DNA of 64,000 nt from Symsagittifera roscoffensis (Eukaryota > Xenacoelomorpha > Acoela > Convolutidae). Below the pieces are notes generated by a model, which was given only the letters and a program-made list of their open reading frames with translations, was not told the DNA's origin and searched no databases. The translations under genes and the position numbers were made by a program. Shown piece by piece: positions 1 through 9,835 of this stretch; the stretch's first letter is position 1, and every line of letters begins with the position of its first letter. Where the stretch lies: positions 67,754,025 through 67,818,024 of the forward strand of contig NC_087064.1 of NCBI RefSeq assembly GCF_963678635.1, in the 5' to 3' direction.

Positions 1-480
1 GTGACTAAAGAGGAAAAACTTATCCAAAAAATTTATAAGAAAAGATAATTTGAATATTGGTCTTTGAATAAATTGTTATAATGGACGTTTTAACAAATAT
101 GAAAAAATGGTCTGGGTCGGGCGGATCTAAGATTTTCACGAGGAGGGGCGGATTTTCTTTAAAATCGAAAATTTTGTCGACCTTTTTAGGGCGACTAAAT
201 TGATTTTCCGAGCACTTCCAGAACATTATAAAGACCCTATTTTGACCAAAATTTCTGCGCCGCAGGTGAATTTTTGAGAAAACGGGCCTTAAAAAGCGTT
301 TTATGCACTCTGGAAAATTTTAACTTAAAGTTAGTTTGTTTCGGCGCGCGCACACCTTCAAAATTAGTATATATTGGAAAAAGTATATATTGTATTTATT
401 GGAAAAATTTAAAGGTTGGGTGACCAAAAAGGGATGTAAAATAGCACCAAAGGGGGCCCTTAAATCCGCTTTTGAAAATG
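1..480. repeat. Decayed dispersed repeat, copy 1
   Basis: The stretch around 110-300 and 420-475 can be aligned by eye with 39106-39390. Shared landmarks are 'ggatcta', 'aaaattttgtcgacc', an 'accaaattgatt..ccgag' block, 'ctgc.ccgcagg', and a later 'aaaatag.ac.aaa..gg.ccc' block. The two copies are much diverged and there is no convincing reading frame, so this is an old interspersed repeat of unknown class. The short ORFs inside it look like chance. Confidence 0.55.
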
Positions 481-976
481 AACCTGAAGATTCAGTACAA
501 AGAATGAATGATACAAAGAATATTGATAGGTAGTTTCTTCGATACGAAGATTTTACTTTCGCGCATGCTATCTTAGACCAGCCAGAAAAAAACTAACAAT
601 TGAAATTAGTTTTGTTTTCTCGCATATCCCGAAGAAAAGTGTTTTTTTTTTTGGCTGGAGGTTAATTGGCACAGAAATTTCGTCCAAAGACTCAGCCAGT
701 TTGAAGTTCAGACAAATCAGCCCTAAAATCAAGATGATTCATGGAATTTTCCAATCGGCAAATGTCGGACAAAATAATCGAGAAATTAGTCCACAGATGA
801 GGTAGTAAAGTGCACAGATCAGTGTTGGCCCATGAATCTACTATGTCGCAGTTAAATACAATGGGAGTAAACTAGCCACAACCCGATGAAGTGAGGCCAA
901 CAGAACACGCCGTGAGAACAATTGAATAATTATTATGATAAATTGCATACATTTATACCAACTACCCCAACAAATA
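481..976. other. No gene seen
   Basis: AT-rich sequence with homopolymer T runs. I see no exon with plausible splice signals and no RNA gene. Confidence 0.5.
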
Positions 977-1392
977 CAGTGCTGATTTAAATTATCCGGA
1001 CCAAACGAACAAAACTTGAACTTTCAAACGCGTTTTTCTCAAATTGGGTTAAAATTAGACAAAAGGTGAAGAGGACAAAAGTTGCTTAGAATTTCACCAG
1101 AATTAATATGGTGCCATGCGTAAGAGGCTTCCTGTGATATAATTTTCATATCAATTAACAAAATAGTTTCAGCGTAATTCTTGATTAATTGAAAAAAGCC
1201 AAAATGACCCATTTTTGGGGTAAAATTTTTGTTGAGAATTTCGGAGAAAAAATGGCACCATATTAATTCTGGTGAAATTCTAAGCAACTTTTGTCTTCTT
1301 CACTTTTTGTCTAATCTTAACCTAATTTGAGAAAAATGCGTTTGAAAATTCAAGTTTTGTTCGTTTCGTCCGGATAATTTAAATCAGCACTG
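977..1392. mobile_element. Foldback MITE, Tc1/mariner type
   Basis: The left arm (977 to about 1117) begins CAGTGCTGATTTAAATTATC. Its imperfect reverse complement forms the right arm (about 1252-1392), which ends in CAGCACTG. The arms are about 140 bp with a spacer of about 130 bp. Both ends abut TA (975-976 and 1393-1394), the target duplication expected for Tc1/mariner. No transposase is encoded, so it is non-autonomous. The 82-aa ORF on - crossing it is an artefact of the palindrome. Confidence 0.8.
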
Positions 1393-2753
1393 TATACTGC
1401 TTGGGTCCGTTTTACAGATGTCTCCAAGACTAGGTCGGCTAAAAATTGCTGGTGCAAAGTTATCTACAGAGATGATAAGAAACAGATCGTAATTCTGACA
1501 AATAGACCCCCCAACCACACCCCCCCCCCCCACGTTGCTTAAACGTGTTACGGTTTACAAGGTTTTTTTGTTTCATTTGTTGCAGACTGCTGGTAATAGT
1601 CACATTACTAGCATACGCCAATGGTTAAGAGGATAATGTCTCTGCCTCGTCGGTAGCATCGACGCACACAATGGATTGTGCTCGTTAATTGAGAGGGAAA
1701 AATAACCCTGTCAACAAAGATAAAAGATTGCATGCAAGCTGGCACGGAACTAAAATTATCTCAAGTTTGGAAAATTTTCAAAACAAATTTGAAAATTTTG
1801 AGGAGCTGGTTTGTTAGGTTGACTGAATTTATTTCTCGACCTCTCCCAAAATAACGACGCAAACCTATTTTGCCATCAAATTCTGTGCGGCGCCCGCCAG
1901 TTTTTTTTTAACCTCAGGCCAAAAACAGACATTTTTTTGAATTAAAACAAAAGCGATCGTTTTTGCAGCGAGTATATTGGTGCCCTTAGAAAAATAACAG
2001 GATTGGTCGACCAAAAGTTGATGTCGCAAAATATTACCATAAAGAGACCCTTTGGATCGTCAGGAAAAATGACAGTTTTCTGTAATGTGTGCGTGAAGCT
2101 ATGATACGCTGTCCAATTGAACCTGTTTTTTTTTTGTCAAATTGTTTTTTTTTTTCAAAACTTTTGGCTCGAAGAAAAAAATGCAAGACTTAAAAAATTT
2201 TGGTTTATGTATGTAGTAGGTTCCGAAATTAAGCTTTTCTTCTCATTCTCAAGTTACCCCTGAAGTTCCTTGTAAAGGTAAATTGGCGGCCTAATTACAC
2301 CCTTTGAAAAAGTTTTGATAGCTCTTAGTAAAAAAAGGAACGCCTTAATTGTGTTCTAATTGGCAGCTGATAATGTTAATTGAGAAGAGCGAGAGTTAGA
2401 ATGAGTCTTTACTCATTCGCACTTCACTGTTTTTACAATAGCTGTGAGCTCATCAGTTTGTTGACACCCTTGAAACGAGCTCGCCTCATTAGTCAAGGGA
2501 TAGTAAAAGGATAGATGACGCAGTTGAATGAAGCAGAGGTGACAATTTCACACCTGTGCTGAACCAGCATTCTGAAAAATTAATTTCATTATTTTCTGAC
2601 TTAAATTCACAAAAAGTTGACCAAAATTTCATCAGTATCAAATTATTTCAAATTTTGAACTGAAAATAAAATTTTGACTCTTAAGTTAAACCAAATCTGG
2701 AAACAAAAATTCCATATCCTCGACATTTAGTAAAAACTTGGACATCAACAAAA
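1393..2753. other. Intergenic; upstream region of the homeobox gene
   Basis: No gene seen. It contains a C-rich tract at about 1505-1536 (two C runs split by 'aaccaca'; G-rich on -) and several long T runs. The last few hundred bases presumably hold promoter and 5' UTR of the homeobox gene, but I find no convincing TATA or initiator to place a transcription start. Confidence 0.45.
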
Positions 2754-4850
2754 ATGGAACACCAATCTGAAATTCTACCCCTTTTGCCAAACTTTGCCTC
2801 GGAGCAAAACAATGTTCCTCAAAATCAAACCTCATATGAAGGAAACATCCCCGAACAAATTATTGCTGACGACTTTTTCAACAGTCTGATTGCTACTAAC
2901 CCAGAACCTGTCTCGGCTGAAGTGACTAATCAGGAGGTCAATGACCGAAATGAGGTAGAAGAGAGTGAACAATCTTCAGTTCAGCAGGAAGAACAGCAAC
3001 CTTCAGCTGAAGAAGCAAAAGTTCAGGATTCGGAGGGTGGTCAAGAAACATCTCAAGACGGATTGGCGAAGCAGAAACGTAATAGGACCAATTACTCACC
3101 ACAACAGGTAGTTATTCTAAATTTTTGTGGGCAGGTAGCGCTATTTCATTTTGAATGAAAAATAAGATCCAAGAACTTTGGCATGTTAAATACCTGTTTA
3201 AAATACACTTGTTCGAAAAGCAAAAAATATCTTTCAAAGCAAAAAAAAAACAATGATTTTCACAATAAATTACAATAGAGGCTAGGAGTTACGCGATAAA
3301 AACCCTAATAAACATTTTCCTTAGTTTCCATAAATTAGTGGTGCAATTAGTGTTTCTATTTTTAGGTGGATGTATTGGAGATGACATACGTTCAACACAA
3401 CAGATATCCAACTCCAGAAGTGAGAGAACTGGTTGCCAGGACACTTCAACTCAAGGACTCGCAAGTCAGGGTAAGATGAGCTCCTCAGTTAATTAAATTA
3501 GTATAATTAATACCCGTTTATTCAAATTAGCTTCTCAACTTAAAACAGTAAATCAAAGCACAAAATGAAGCAAATTAAGAAAAAGCAACCTAACTTATTT
3601 TAAACTTAAGTACCAATGAAAAAATTTGAGAAACACTAAAACCTGGAAAACATGTAGCTTATGTTTAAATCATTGGACTTAAGTGAACTTTTGATATTGT
3701 TTAGATTTGGTTCCAAAACCGAAGAGCTAAGGATAAGAGACGATCGGCCGCCATGATTGTCCCGTCAGCACCAGCTATACAGAACATCAACAACAAACCC
3801 GACTTCATTCAAAACAACTTGATGACCAACAATATGTTCTCGCATCAAGTACCTGTTTCAGTGAACATGCAAATGATGCCTCAGCTTCCAAAATCCGAAC
3901 CGACTAGCATCCACGGAAATTGGAGAGCAATTGACTTCATGTTGCCGACATTTGAGTCCCAGAAAGCCCTCAAAGATGCCTCGACGTGCTCCTCATCATC
4001 GGCAAAAGTATCCCAACATAACATGTCTGGGTTTGTTCCGATTGCTCCTGCAGCTAACTTGGATGCCCCACCCAATGTGAATTTGTTCAACTTCGAATGG
4101 AACAAATCTCAGAACCAGATGCCGCCTGCTCAAAATATCAATCAAGGATTCACTGCCAACAACAATGGATACCCAATGAAGCAGGAACTGGAAAAGCAAC
4201 AGAGCTACCAGTTTACTAAGTGAGTGAAACATTTTCATACAACTATAAAACTCTCACAATGGTATAATGAGGTTTTAACCGAAAGATTAAAATAAAAATG
4301 ATTCAAAAACTGAAAAAAAAGACTTAAGTAGTTGTCAAAACTACCTGATTTTTTAATTTTGATTTCAATCCAAATTAATATGATTGTTAGCTCAATGGCG
4401 CATCACCAGTTTTGGCCCAACTCCTTCATGCCTCCTGAATTGATGACTTTCAGCCCCCCTTTCTTCGCCCCCAATCATCACCAGCCCCAGTTCGACTTCA
4501 CCATGTCGCCTTCCTCGTTGCCTCAGAAATTCCCCGCCAACGGACCCAACAATCACAACGGACCCCAACCATTTCACCCGAATACGATATACACCCCCGT
4601 TACAGTATCAGGACACCCTATGCTTTCATCAGGGGGGTACCACCATCAAGCAATGGCACATAAAATGATGGGACCAGTTGTGAACAACCAATTGACCAAT
4701 CACAGTGCGATGACGTCATCGTCAGTTGAGTCACCTGTCTCGAGAGAGTATGTCGCCAATACACCAGTGATTTCAGTGGCAACTGTTCAAGACGAGACGT
4801 TTCAAACAATGTCCCCTTTCAACGACTATGTGCAAAGCCCACACAATTAG
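2754..4850 (+). CDS. Homeobox transcription factor, four coding exons
   Basis: Coding exons are 2754-3107, 3366-3470, 3705-4219 and 4391-4850, all with GT-AG introns of 258, 234 and 171 bp. Phases are 0, 0 and 2, and they join to a 477-aa protein. The homeodomain covers about residues 107-167, with recognition helix IWFQNRRAK, so residue 50 is Gln and N51 and R53 are present. The intron between homeodomain positions 46 and 47 is a known homeobox intron site. Residues 30-105 are acidic and Q/E-rich; the region after the homeodomain is Q/N/P/H/M-rich, typical of activation regions. Protein role is inferred: sequence-specific nuclear DNA binding. Oddly, there is one residue more than the usual 60, placed between Y20 and P26. 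The first ATG in frame is used as start. I cannot assign a class: helix 3 looks PRD/ANTP-like, but no diagnostic motif is seen outside the homeodomain. Confidence 0.88.
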
Positions 4851-5119
4851 AAACATTTTAGTCGACTCTTCAAACCAATTTTGACACCAAATCAGATTAA
4901 CTTCTCGACATTGCGTTTACACGCGCTAAGAAAATGTTTGTGTGAATCAAAAACTTTGTTTGACCCTTTTAAAACCATTTAATTATGTTTAACATTAAGA
5001 TGTATAAATGTTTATTTACAAATATTTTGAAATTCTTGACTTCAATTTGATATATTTATAAATTCCTGACAAAATGACATTCTGTAAATATTTTGACAAA
5101 CTAATGAAATTAAATTTCA

Positions 5120-5125
5120 AATAAA
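5120..5125 (+). terminator. Poly(A) signal of the homeobox gene
   Basis: AATAAA about 270 bp after the stop codon, followed by a T-run. It fits the 3' end of the homeobox transcript. Confidence 0.6.
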
Positions 5126-5178
5126 ACTTTTTTTTCTAGAATTACACTGGATTCCTTTTTGTCCAAAATTTATTTCAG

Positions 5179-5388
5179 GCGTCTTTTCCAAAATTAAGCC
5201 AATTTTATCGGGAAGCGCGATCCAAAAGAATCAATGAAGAAGCAGAGATAAGAATCGCCAGGGAAATCATTTCAGTCATTTCGTCTGTCAGCAACCAGAA
5301 TAGCCCGGGATATCAGGTCGCAAAATTTATCCCGGGATCGATGCAGATTAGACGTACAATCTCCATTAAACTACTTTACATTTCATAA
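5179..5388 (+). CDS. Candidate terminal coding exon, unknown product
   Basis: A pyrimidine-rich stretch ending in 'tttcag' (to 5178) precedes 69 open codons and TAA at 5386-5388, followed closely by AATAAA at 5401. There is no ATG near the start. The encoded stretch is charged and helix-like in the middle (EARSKRINEEAEIRIARE) with no domain I recognise. The phase at the acceptor is 0. It could be the last exon of a small gene whose 5' part I cannot find, or an alternative end of the homeobox gene spliced from its phase-0 exon 2. The region is less AT-rich than its flanks. A chance ORF is not excluded. Confidence 0.35.
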   Translation, partial: ASFPKLSQFYREARSKRINEEAEIRIAREIISVISSVSNQNSPGYQVAKFIPGSMQIRRTISIKLLYIS

Positions 5389-5507
5389 ACTTAATAATTT
5401 AATAAACTCTTTGTAATAAAGTTCTAGGACTAGCATTTTTTCCATTTATTGTAAATAATATGACTAGATTTTTCGAGAGTAAATAAACGAGACGATATAC
5501 GAGCGGA

Positions 5508-5640
5508 TTATATAAGCCAGCCGAAAAGTTACGCCAGCCGAAATCTGCATAACTTTCGTAACTGTTACATAATTGTTACTTATTTATTAAATAACACCTA
5601 CGTATTTTCGGCTGGTTGATACTTCGGCTGGTTTATATAC
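5508..5640. repeat. Short inverted repeat, MITE-like
   Basis: The left arm (about 5509-5543) carries two 'CCAGCCGAAA' blocks. The right arm (about 5604-5639) carries their reverse complement twice (TTTCGGCTGG, CTTCGGCTGG), bounded by 'atataa'/'ttatat'. The arms pair imperfectly around a 60-bp AT-rich loop. Class unknown. Confidence 0.55.
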
Positions 5641-5676
5641 AACCTTTTTTCTGTGTATGGATGTCAACCAGTGCTG

Positions 5677-5813
5677 TTATTGAGTGACCTTGATAGAGTA
5701 GCAAGTGTAACAGCACATGTTTCGCATGAAGTATCCGGTCCAGGTGTACAGACCGTGCTGACAGTTGCGAGGGTCATAGCGACTACACAGCACATCTCGG
5801 TCACAACACAAAC
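5677..5813 (-). CDS. Terminal exon of a secreted-type cysteine-rich protein
   Basis: On -, a pyrimidine tract ending 'tttcatttcag' is followed by an exon in phase 1: two bases, then 44 codons and TAA (5677-5679). It has seven cysteines, in the order CC, C, C, CC, C, and ends in a CCxxC motif ahead of a short tail. This resembles small disulphide-rich extracellular modules and shares the phase-1 exon start of the ShK-like gene at 37.5 kb. Upstream exons would lie at higher coordinates. The 19-kb retroelement begins 211 bp away, so it either sits in the upstream intron or has cut the gene off from its 5' end. No exact family is assigned. Confidence 0.5.
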
Positions 5814-6023
5814 CTGAAATGAAAAAAAAACCTGAACTTTAACAAAACGCAAACCTAAAATGAAATAAAAAAAACTAGTTAAGAAATCAAAATGAAAACA
5901 AATCTGGCGCCGCTAGCAAACAAGTTTCTTAATCTTTCTGTCCCTCGGCTGAGACACAGAAATCGCTAACAACTCTAAAATCTTGACTGATTTTTAAATG
6001 AAACGTGAAATTTGTTTACTTTT

Positions 6024-6433
6024 TGAGTTATGACCGATGTGGTTAACTCATAGAGTAACTTCGGATAGGGTACACCGTCTGCTCGTCACGCTATCTTATT
6101 TTCGGCCGGATAGATTCGTGCAACTTCTTAGTCTAATACCGATCCTAATCTTACTCTTATACTATCTAGTCTCAGGTTGTTTAACTAGTCTCTGCTAGGC
6201 TCAATAGATCTAGGGTATACTGATTTATTGCGGCTGCTGAAGTTCCTTAGGAGAGGCAACTAAATTCTAAGTTAAATTCAAATCTCTCTGGTGCTGAAAT
6301 TACAAGTAATTTCAGCACTTACAAATAAGTGGTTTGTTAGTTAGATGGATCATGATTGGTTAATATTAAATACTTTACAGTGGTAAAATATCTAATTTAT
6401 CCAATCATAAAATGTAGTTTAGATCAGGTTCCA
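6024..6433 (-). repeat. 3' LTR of the large retroelement
   Basis: 410 bp, TG...CA, matched base for base to 24795-25204 except position 6223. As transcription runs on -, this is the downstream LTR. No clear polypurine tract is seen beside it; the nearest G/A-rich stretch on - is GGATGGG abutting the LTR. Confidence 0.92.
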
Positions 6434-8026
6434 CCCATCCGGGTTTTACAGAGTTTTTTAGAATAGTCTTTCTGTAATTCAAAGGATGGATGATGGACGT
6501 TGGTATTTGGCGAACATCATATTTCTTCTGGGTTCTCTTGTTAGAGAAGTTCCAGGTTCAATCGCTGTGTCTTCTCATGACAACGACTGGGTTTTCGCAA
6601 CAAACTCAAATCTGATTTCAGAATGGTTGGCTATGACAGGTTTTTCTGTTCCATGTAGAGAACTTCTTTTGTGTTCAACCTAGTCTGGGAATGGCGTGGA
6701 GATTGTGCGTGGAGGGGATGCCTGGTTACTCGGATCTGTACGTATACTTGAACATCGAGGTGGTCATTGGTCTAGTTCAATGAAGTCCTTTTCTGCGAAG
6801 TCAAGTCGTACTCTAAATCCTTTGAGTTGTGATTGTGGACGGCATATTGATTGTGGTTGGCCATTCTTTTTCGAGTGTAGTGGGGTCCTTTTGTCTTTGG
6901 ATGTTCGTCTTTGGTGTTGTATGCTGATCTATATACTGCAAGGTATAATTTACATTTTATAAAATTTCTATTAGTTCGGTGTTTTAATTATGATTTTGGT
7001 TAGTTGTTTTCACAAAAGCTTTTTGTTTTAGTTCGGTTATTTTGAAGAGTTACTCACCCTTGAGTACCTCTTATTAAAAATAGAAGTGTGGTCACAAAGC
7101 GTGGATGTAGCGCGGTGGGTTAGGCCGGCTATAGAGCATGCTCAGGACGTCCTCTCTGGTGGGTTAGGCCAGGAGTGGGAGTATGATTTCGTGCGGTTTC
7201 TGTGAGAGGTCCTGTTATGTGATAACTTTTTGTGTTGGGTTTATTGTGGTTTTTCTTATGTTTCGTTGGTTGTGTCCTTTTTTCAAAAATCAAATTGTTT
7301 TTGGTATGGGTTTGTCTTTCGACTTTTTTGTGTTTTTTTATTTCTTTCTTAGACTTTATAATAGTCTTCAAAAGAATAAATTATCCGGTTTTAAACTGGG
7401 TTAATCCGGTTTGGGTACCGTTGGTTTCCTTTTCTTAGTCATGCTGTTATTCTATGTGTTGTGGTGTTTAGTAAGCTGCGTTGGTTAGTTTTGTTTAGTA
7501 TATAATTCCTTTCCAACCGGGTTAAAGGAAAGTTTGAAACGTGTTATCGTGTGTTAGAGTTGTTGAGTGTGAAAGCTTGAAACTGAAATTCATTATTTAA
7601 ACAATTCTTCGTGGGCGAGCTGTGCGAGTTTGGATAGAATTCTTGTGCGAGTGAATGGAAATATCAAAAGGTTAGTACTGCATTTTCGTCTTATCAATTT
7701 ACTACATAGAATTTCAATTTTACTGCTAGTTTTGGGGAAAAATTAAGTTACAAATTTTCATCATAATTAGAATTACTGCTTTAGGGAAATAATTTATAAA
7801 TTAATTTACTACATAGGTATGAATTTTATTTAATTTAGCTGGTGCAAAAGATTATTAGAGTTTTGGACAATTTTGAAGAAGGTTTCTATTTTTTATTTTT
7901 CTTTTGTGTATTTTGCAGATGATCGTGAGATGAAGACTAAAAATCAAAATGAGACATGGATAAAGAATGGTTAGTTTTTTAATTTGAATTTATTAGTTAA
8001 GAATATGTATAAATTATACTTACCTG
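6434..8026 (-). other. 3' noncoding region of the retroelement, with an antisense ORF
   Basis: On the element's coding strand there is no long ORF here. The only - candidate is a short Lys/His/Thr-rich stretch at 7129-7371. On +, 6486-6962 forms one frame interrupted by a single TAG at 6681-6683 (65 and 88 aa parts), with Trp- and Cys-containing sequence and base composition more balanced than the rest of the element. It may be an antisense gene, captured sequence or chance; no family recognised. A 12-base motif 'gtgggttaggcc' occurs twice at about 7118-7172. Confidence 0.4.
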
Positions 8027-9835
8027 TTAGTCGTCGGGGAAAAAACCATGGGGGAAGATGTCGTGTATTATGTCGGAGTTAGTGAGTAATTTTGCTAGTA
8101 TGCGAATGATGTTTTTAGTTTGAAGCAGTGGCCAAAGCAATTGAAGTGCTTTAATGGTTTTTAGTTCATCAGTGCCAACTGCAAAATCATAAGGTGTGTT
8201 TTGGATGAGATTATATAATTTGTGATTGTATTTAGTGTTGTGGATGAATTCTAATATTGGGATTTCTATAGGTTGAATAAATTCATGTGGGATAAGGAAG
8301 GGTCTGGATTCTTCTGCGTTGAAGGTCTTCGTGATGGGACAAAAAATATACATTTGGGTTATGGGATCATAATTGCGAAGAATACCGTGAAGGTTAGTAT
8401 CTTTGATGCAATATATGAAGTTAAGAAAAAATGGTGAAGTGTACTTAGAGTTAATAAATTGAAAACGGTGGTGTGGTTGTCTTGATGGAGTGTGTAAATC
8501 AAAGTGATTTTGTATGAAGCGATAATATGTATATGTGTGGGTTTGTTTAGTGCGTAACATAATATCGTGTGAGTAGTGCAAATCTCGTTCATGTGGTGCA
8601 AGAAAATGAAAGGTTAGTGAAAATAATTGAAATTTTTCTTTAAAACTTTCGTAAGCTTGTGTGTCGGTTAGTGCTTCAGAAATGATGTGATCGAATTTGC
8701 GATCAAATATATTGAGTGTAAATACATATGGTGTTTTGATGAAGAATTTTTCTGTGATTTGTGGGTTAGCGAAACGGTCATCATCTAAGAATTGGTCTTG
8801 GTTAGCTCGGATGATGTTATGATCGTAATATTCTAGCGTGTATTCGTTAGCTCGGGGTGCAGTGTGTGTTTTTAGTGACTTTTTATATCCTATATAAGTA
8901 AATTGTCTATGTGTTAGTGATGTGGTGAGTCGATATAGCATATCTTGATTTCTTTCTATATCGATGTGAGTATTAGATAAAGGTAGGCAAAGGGGGTTAG
9001 TAAAATTATAATATGATGTCCAATGAAGTGTAGGCATTAAAACTTGTTCATCTACAAAACTACGTGTGTCGTTAGTGTTGTTAGGAGTGTTCAAAGTATA
9101 TTGTGGAAATGAAGGTAAGGTGATTGCTAAAAAATCTTTTGTGTTAGTTTGACTTGGATGGTTAACATATTCACGGGCTGTTCCTGGTTTTGTTGGGAAT
9201 GGATGGTTCGGGAATTTTCTTTTGAAAGTGCGATAAGCTCTATTAGTGCTATTTGATGATTCGGTGGATGTGGATGATGGTTCTAATGATGCGGTATAAG
9301 CTGAAGAGGGTGTAGGGGTAGGTGGGTTTGATGATTCTATTGTGGATGAAATCTGATTTATAGTGGGGTTTTCAAGGTGGAAGGGTTGTTGTTGTAGGGT
9401 GATAAAATTTTCTAGTTCCTGGGAGATTTGGGGAATATCTAAAGAATTGGATGATCGGTCTGAATGAAATGAAGAGTAGGTTGGGGTGACTTGTGAAGCA
9501 TAAGAGGGTGTAGAAATAGATGGGAGTGGGTTATTTGGTGGGATTGGTTGAAAAGGGGTATTTGAAAAAACTGAGGAGTTGGTTTGAAAATTATTGGATG
9601 GAGATGGTTCAGAGTCTGCAAATTCATCAGGGGTTTCGATATTTGGGTTATTGAGTTGTGAAATGGAGTATAAAACTGAGATATGTGAGTTAGTGTCTGA
9701 ATTCATGCCTGATGTTACATTTTTGGTTGGGAAATCGGGTGGCGGGAAAGCAAAAAGTGGAATTATTGTAATTGGAGTGTTGAGGTTGGTTGGGTGGGAA
9801 TTTGAGCGGTGTAGGGATCCAAGTTGTCGGCTCAT
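8027..9835 (-). CDS. ORF-X, 602-aa retroelement protein of unknown function
   Basis: The ORF starts with an ATG (9833-9835) that overlaps the stop of the envelope-tail ORF as ATGA, an arrangement typical of termination-reinitiation. Residues 1-200 are Ser/Thr/Pro/Asn-rich and low in order. From about 210 to the end the sequence is rich in Tyr, Phe, His and Leu, with alternating hydrophobic pattern that looks folded. I see no signal peptide, membrane segment, zinc-binding cluster or enzyme motif. Its place after envelope matches the accessory genes of complex retroviruses, but the length is unusual. It is uninterrupted while neighbours are broken. There is faint resemblance in layout (Ser/Pro-rich front, then a W-containing folded part) to ORF3. 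Function unknown. Confidence 0.7.
   Translation of the reverse strand: MSRQLGSLHRSNSHPTNLNTPITIIPLFAFPPPDFPTKNVTSGMNSDTNSHISVLYSISQLNNPNIETPDEFADSEPSPSNNFQTNSSVFSNTPFQPIPPNNPLPSISTPSYASQVTPTYSSFHSDRSSNSLDIPQISQELENFITLQQQPFHLENPTINQISSTIESSNPPTPTPSSAYTASLEPSSTSTESSNSTNRAYRTFKRKFPNHPFPTKPGTAREYVNHPSQTNTKDFLAITLPSFPQYTLNTPNNTNDTRSFVDEQVLMPTLHWTSYYNFTNPLCLPLSNTHIDIERNQDMLYRLTTSLTHRQFTYIGYKKSLKTHTAPRANEYTLEYYDHNIIRANQDQFLDDDRFANPQITEKFFIKTPYVFTLNIFDRKFDHIISEALTDTQAYESFKEKFQLFSLTFHFLAPHERDLHYSHDIMLRTKQTHTYTYYRFIQNHFDLHTPSRQPHHRFQFINSKYTSPFFLNFIYCIKDTNLHGILRNYDPITQMYIFCPITKTFNAEESRPFLIPHEFIQPIEIPILEFIHNTKYNHKLYNLIQNTPYDFAVGTDELKTIKALQLLWPLLQTKNIIRILAKLLTNSDIIHDIFPHGFFPDD

Noticed and set aside
1039-1287. 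82-codon frame on -
   Set aside because: It lies across the palindromic MITE and repeats the arm sequence in both directions; not a gene.
3881-4238. Frames on - opposite the homeobox exon 3
   Set aside because: Shadows of the + exon, whose domain content and splice phases are consistent.
7129-7371. 80-codon Lys/His/Thr-rich frame on - as a retroelement gene
   Set aside because: Low complexity, short, and with no link to neighbouring ORFs.
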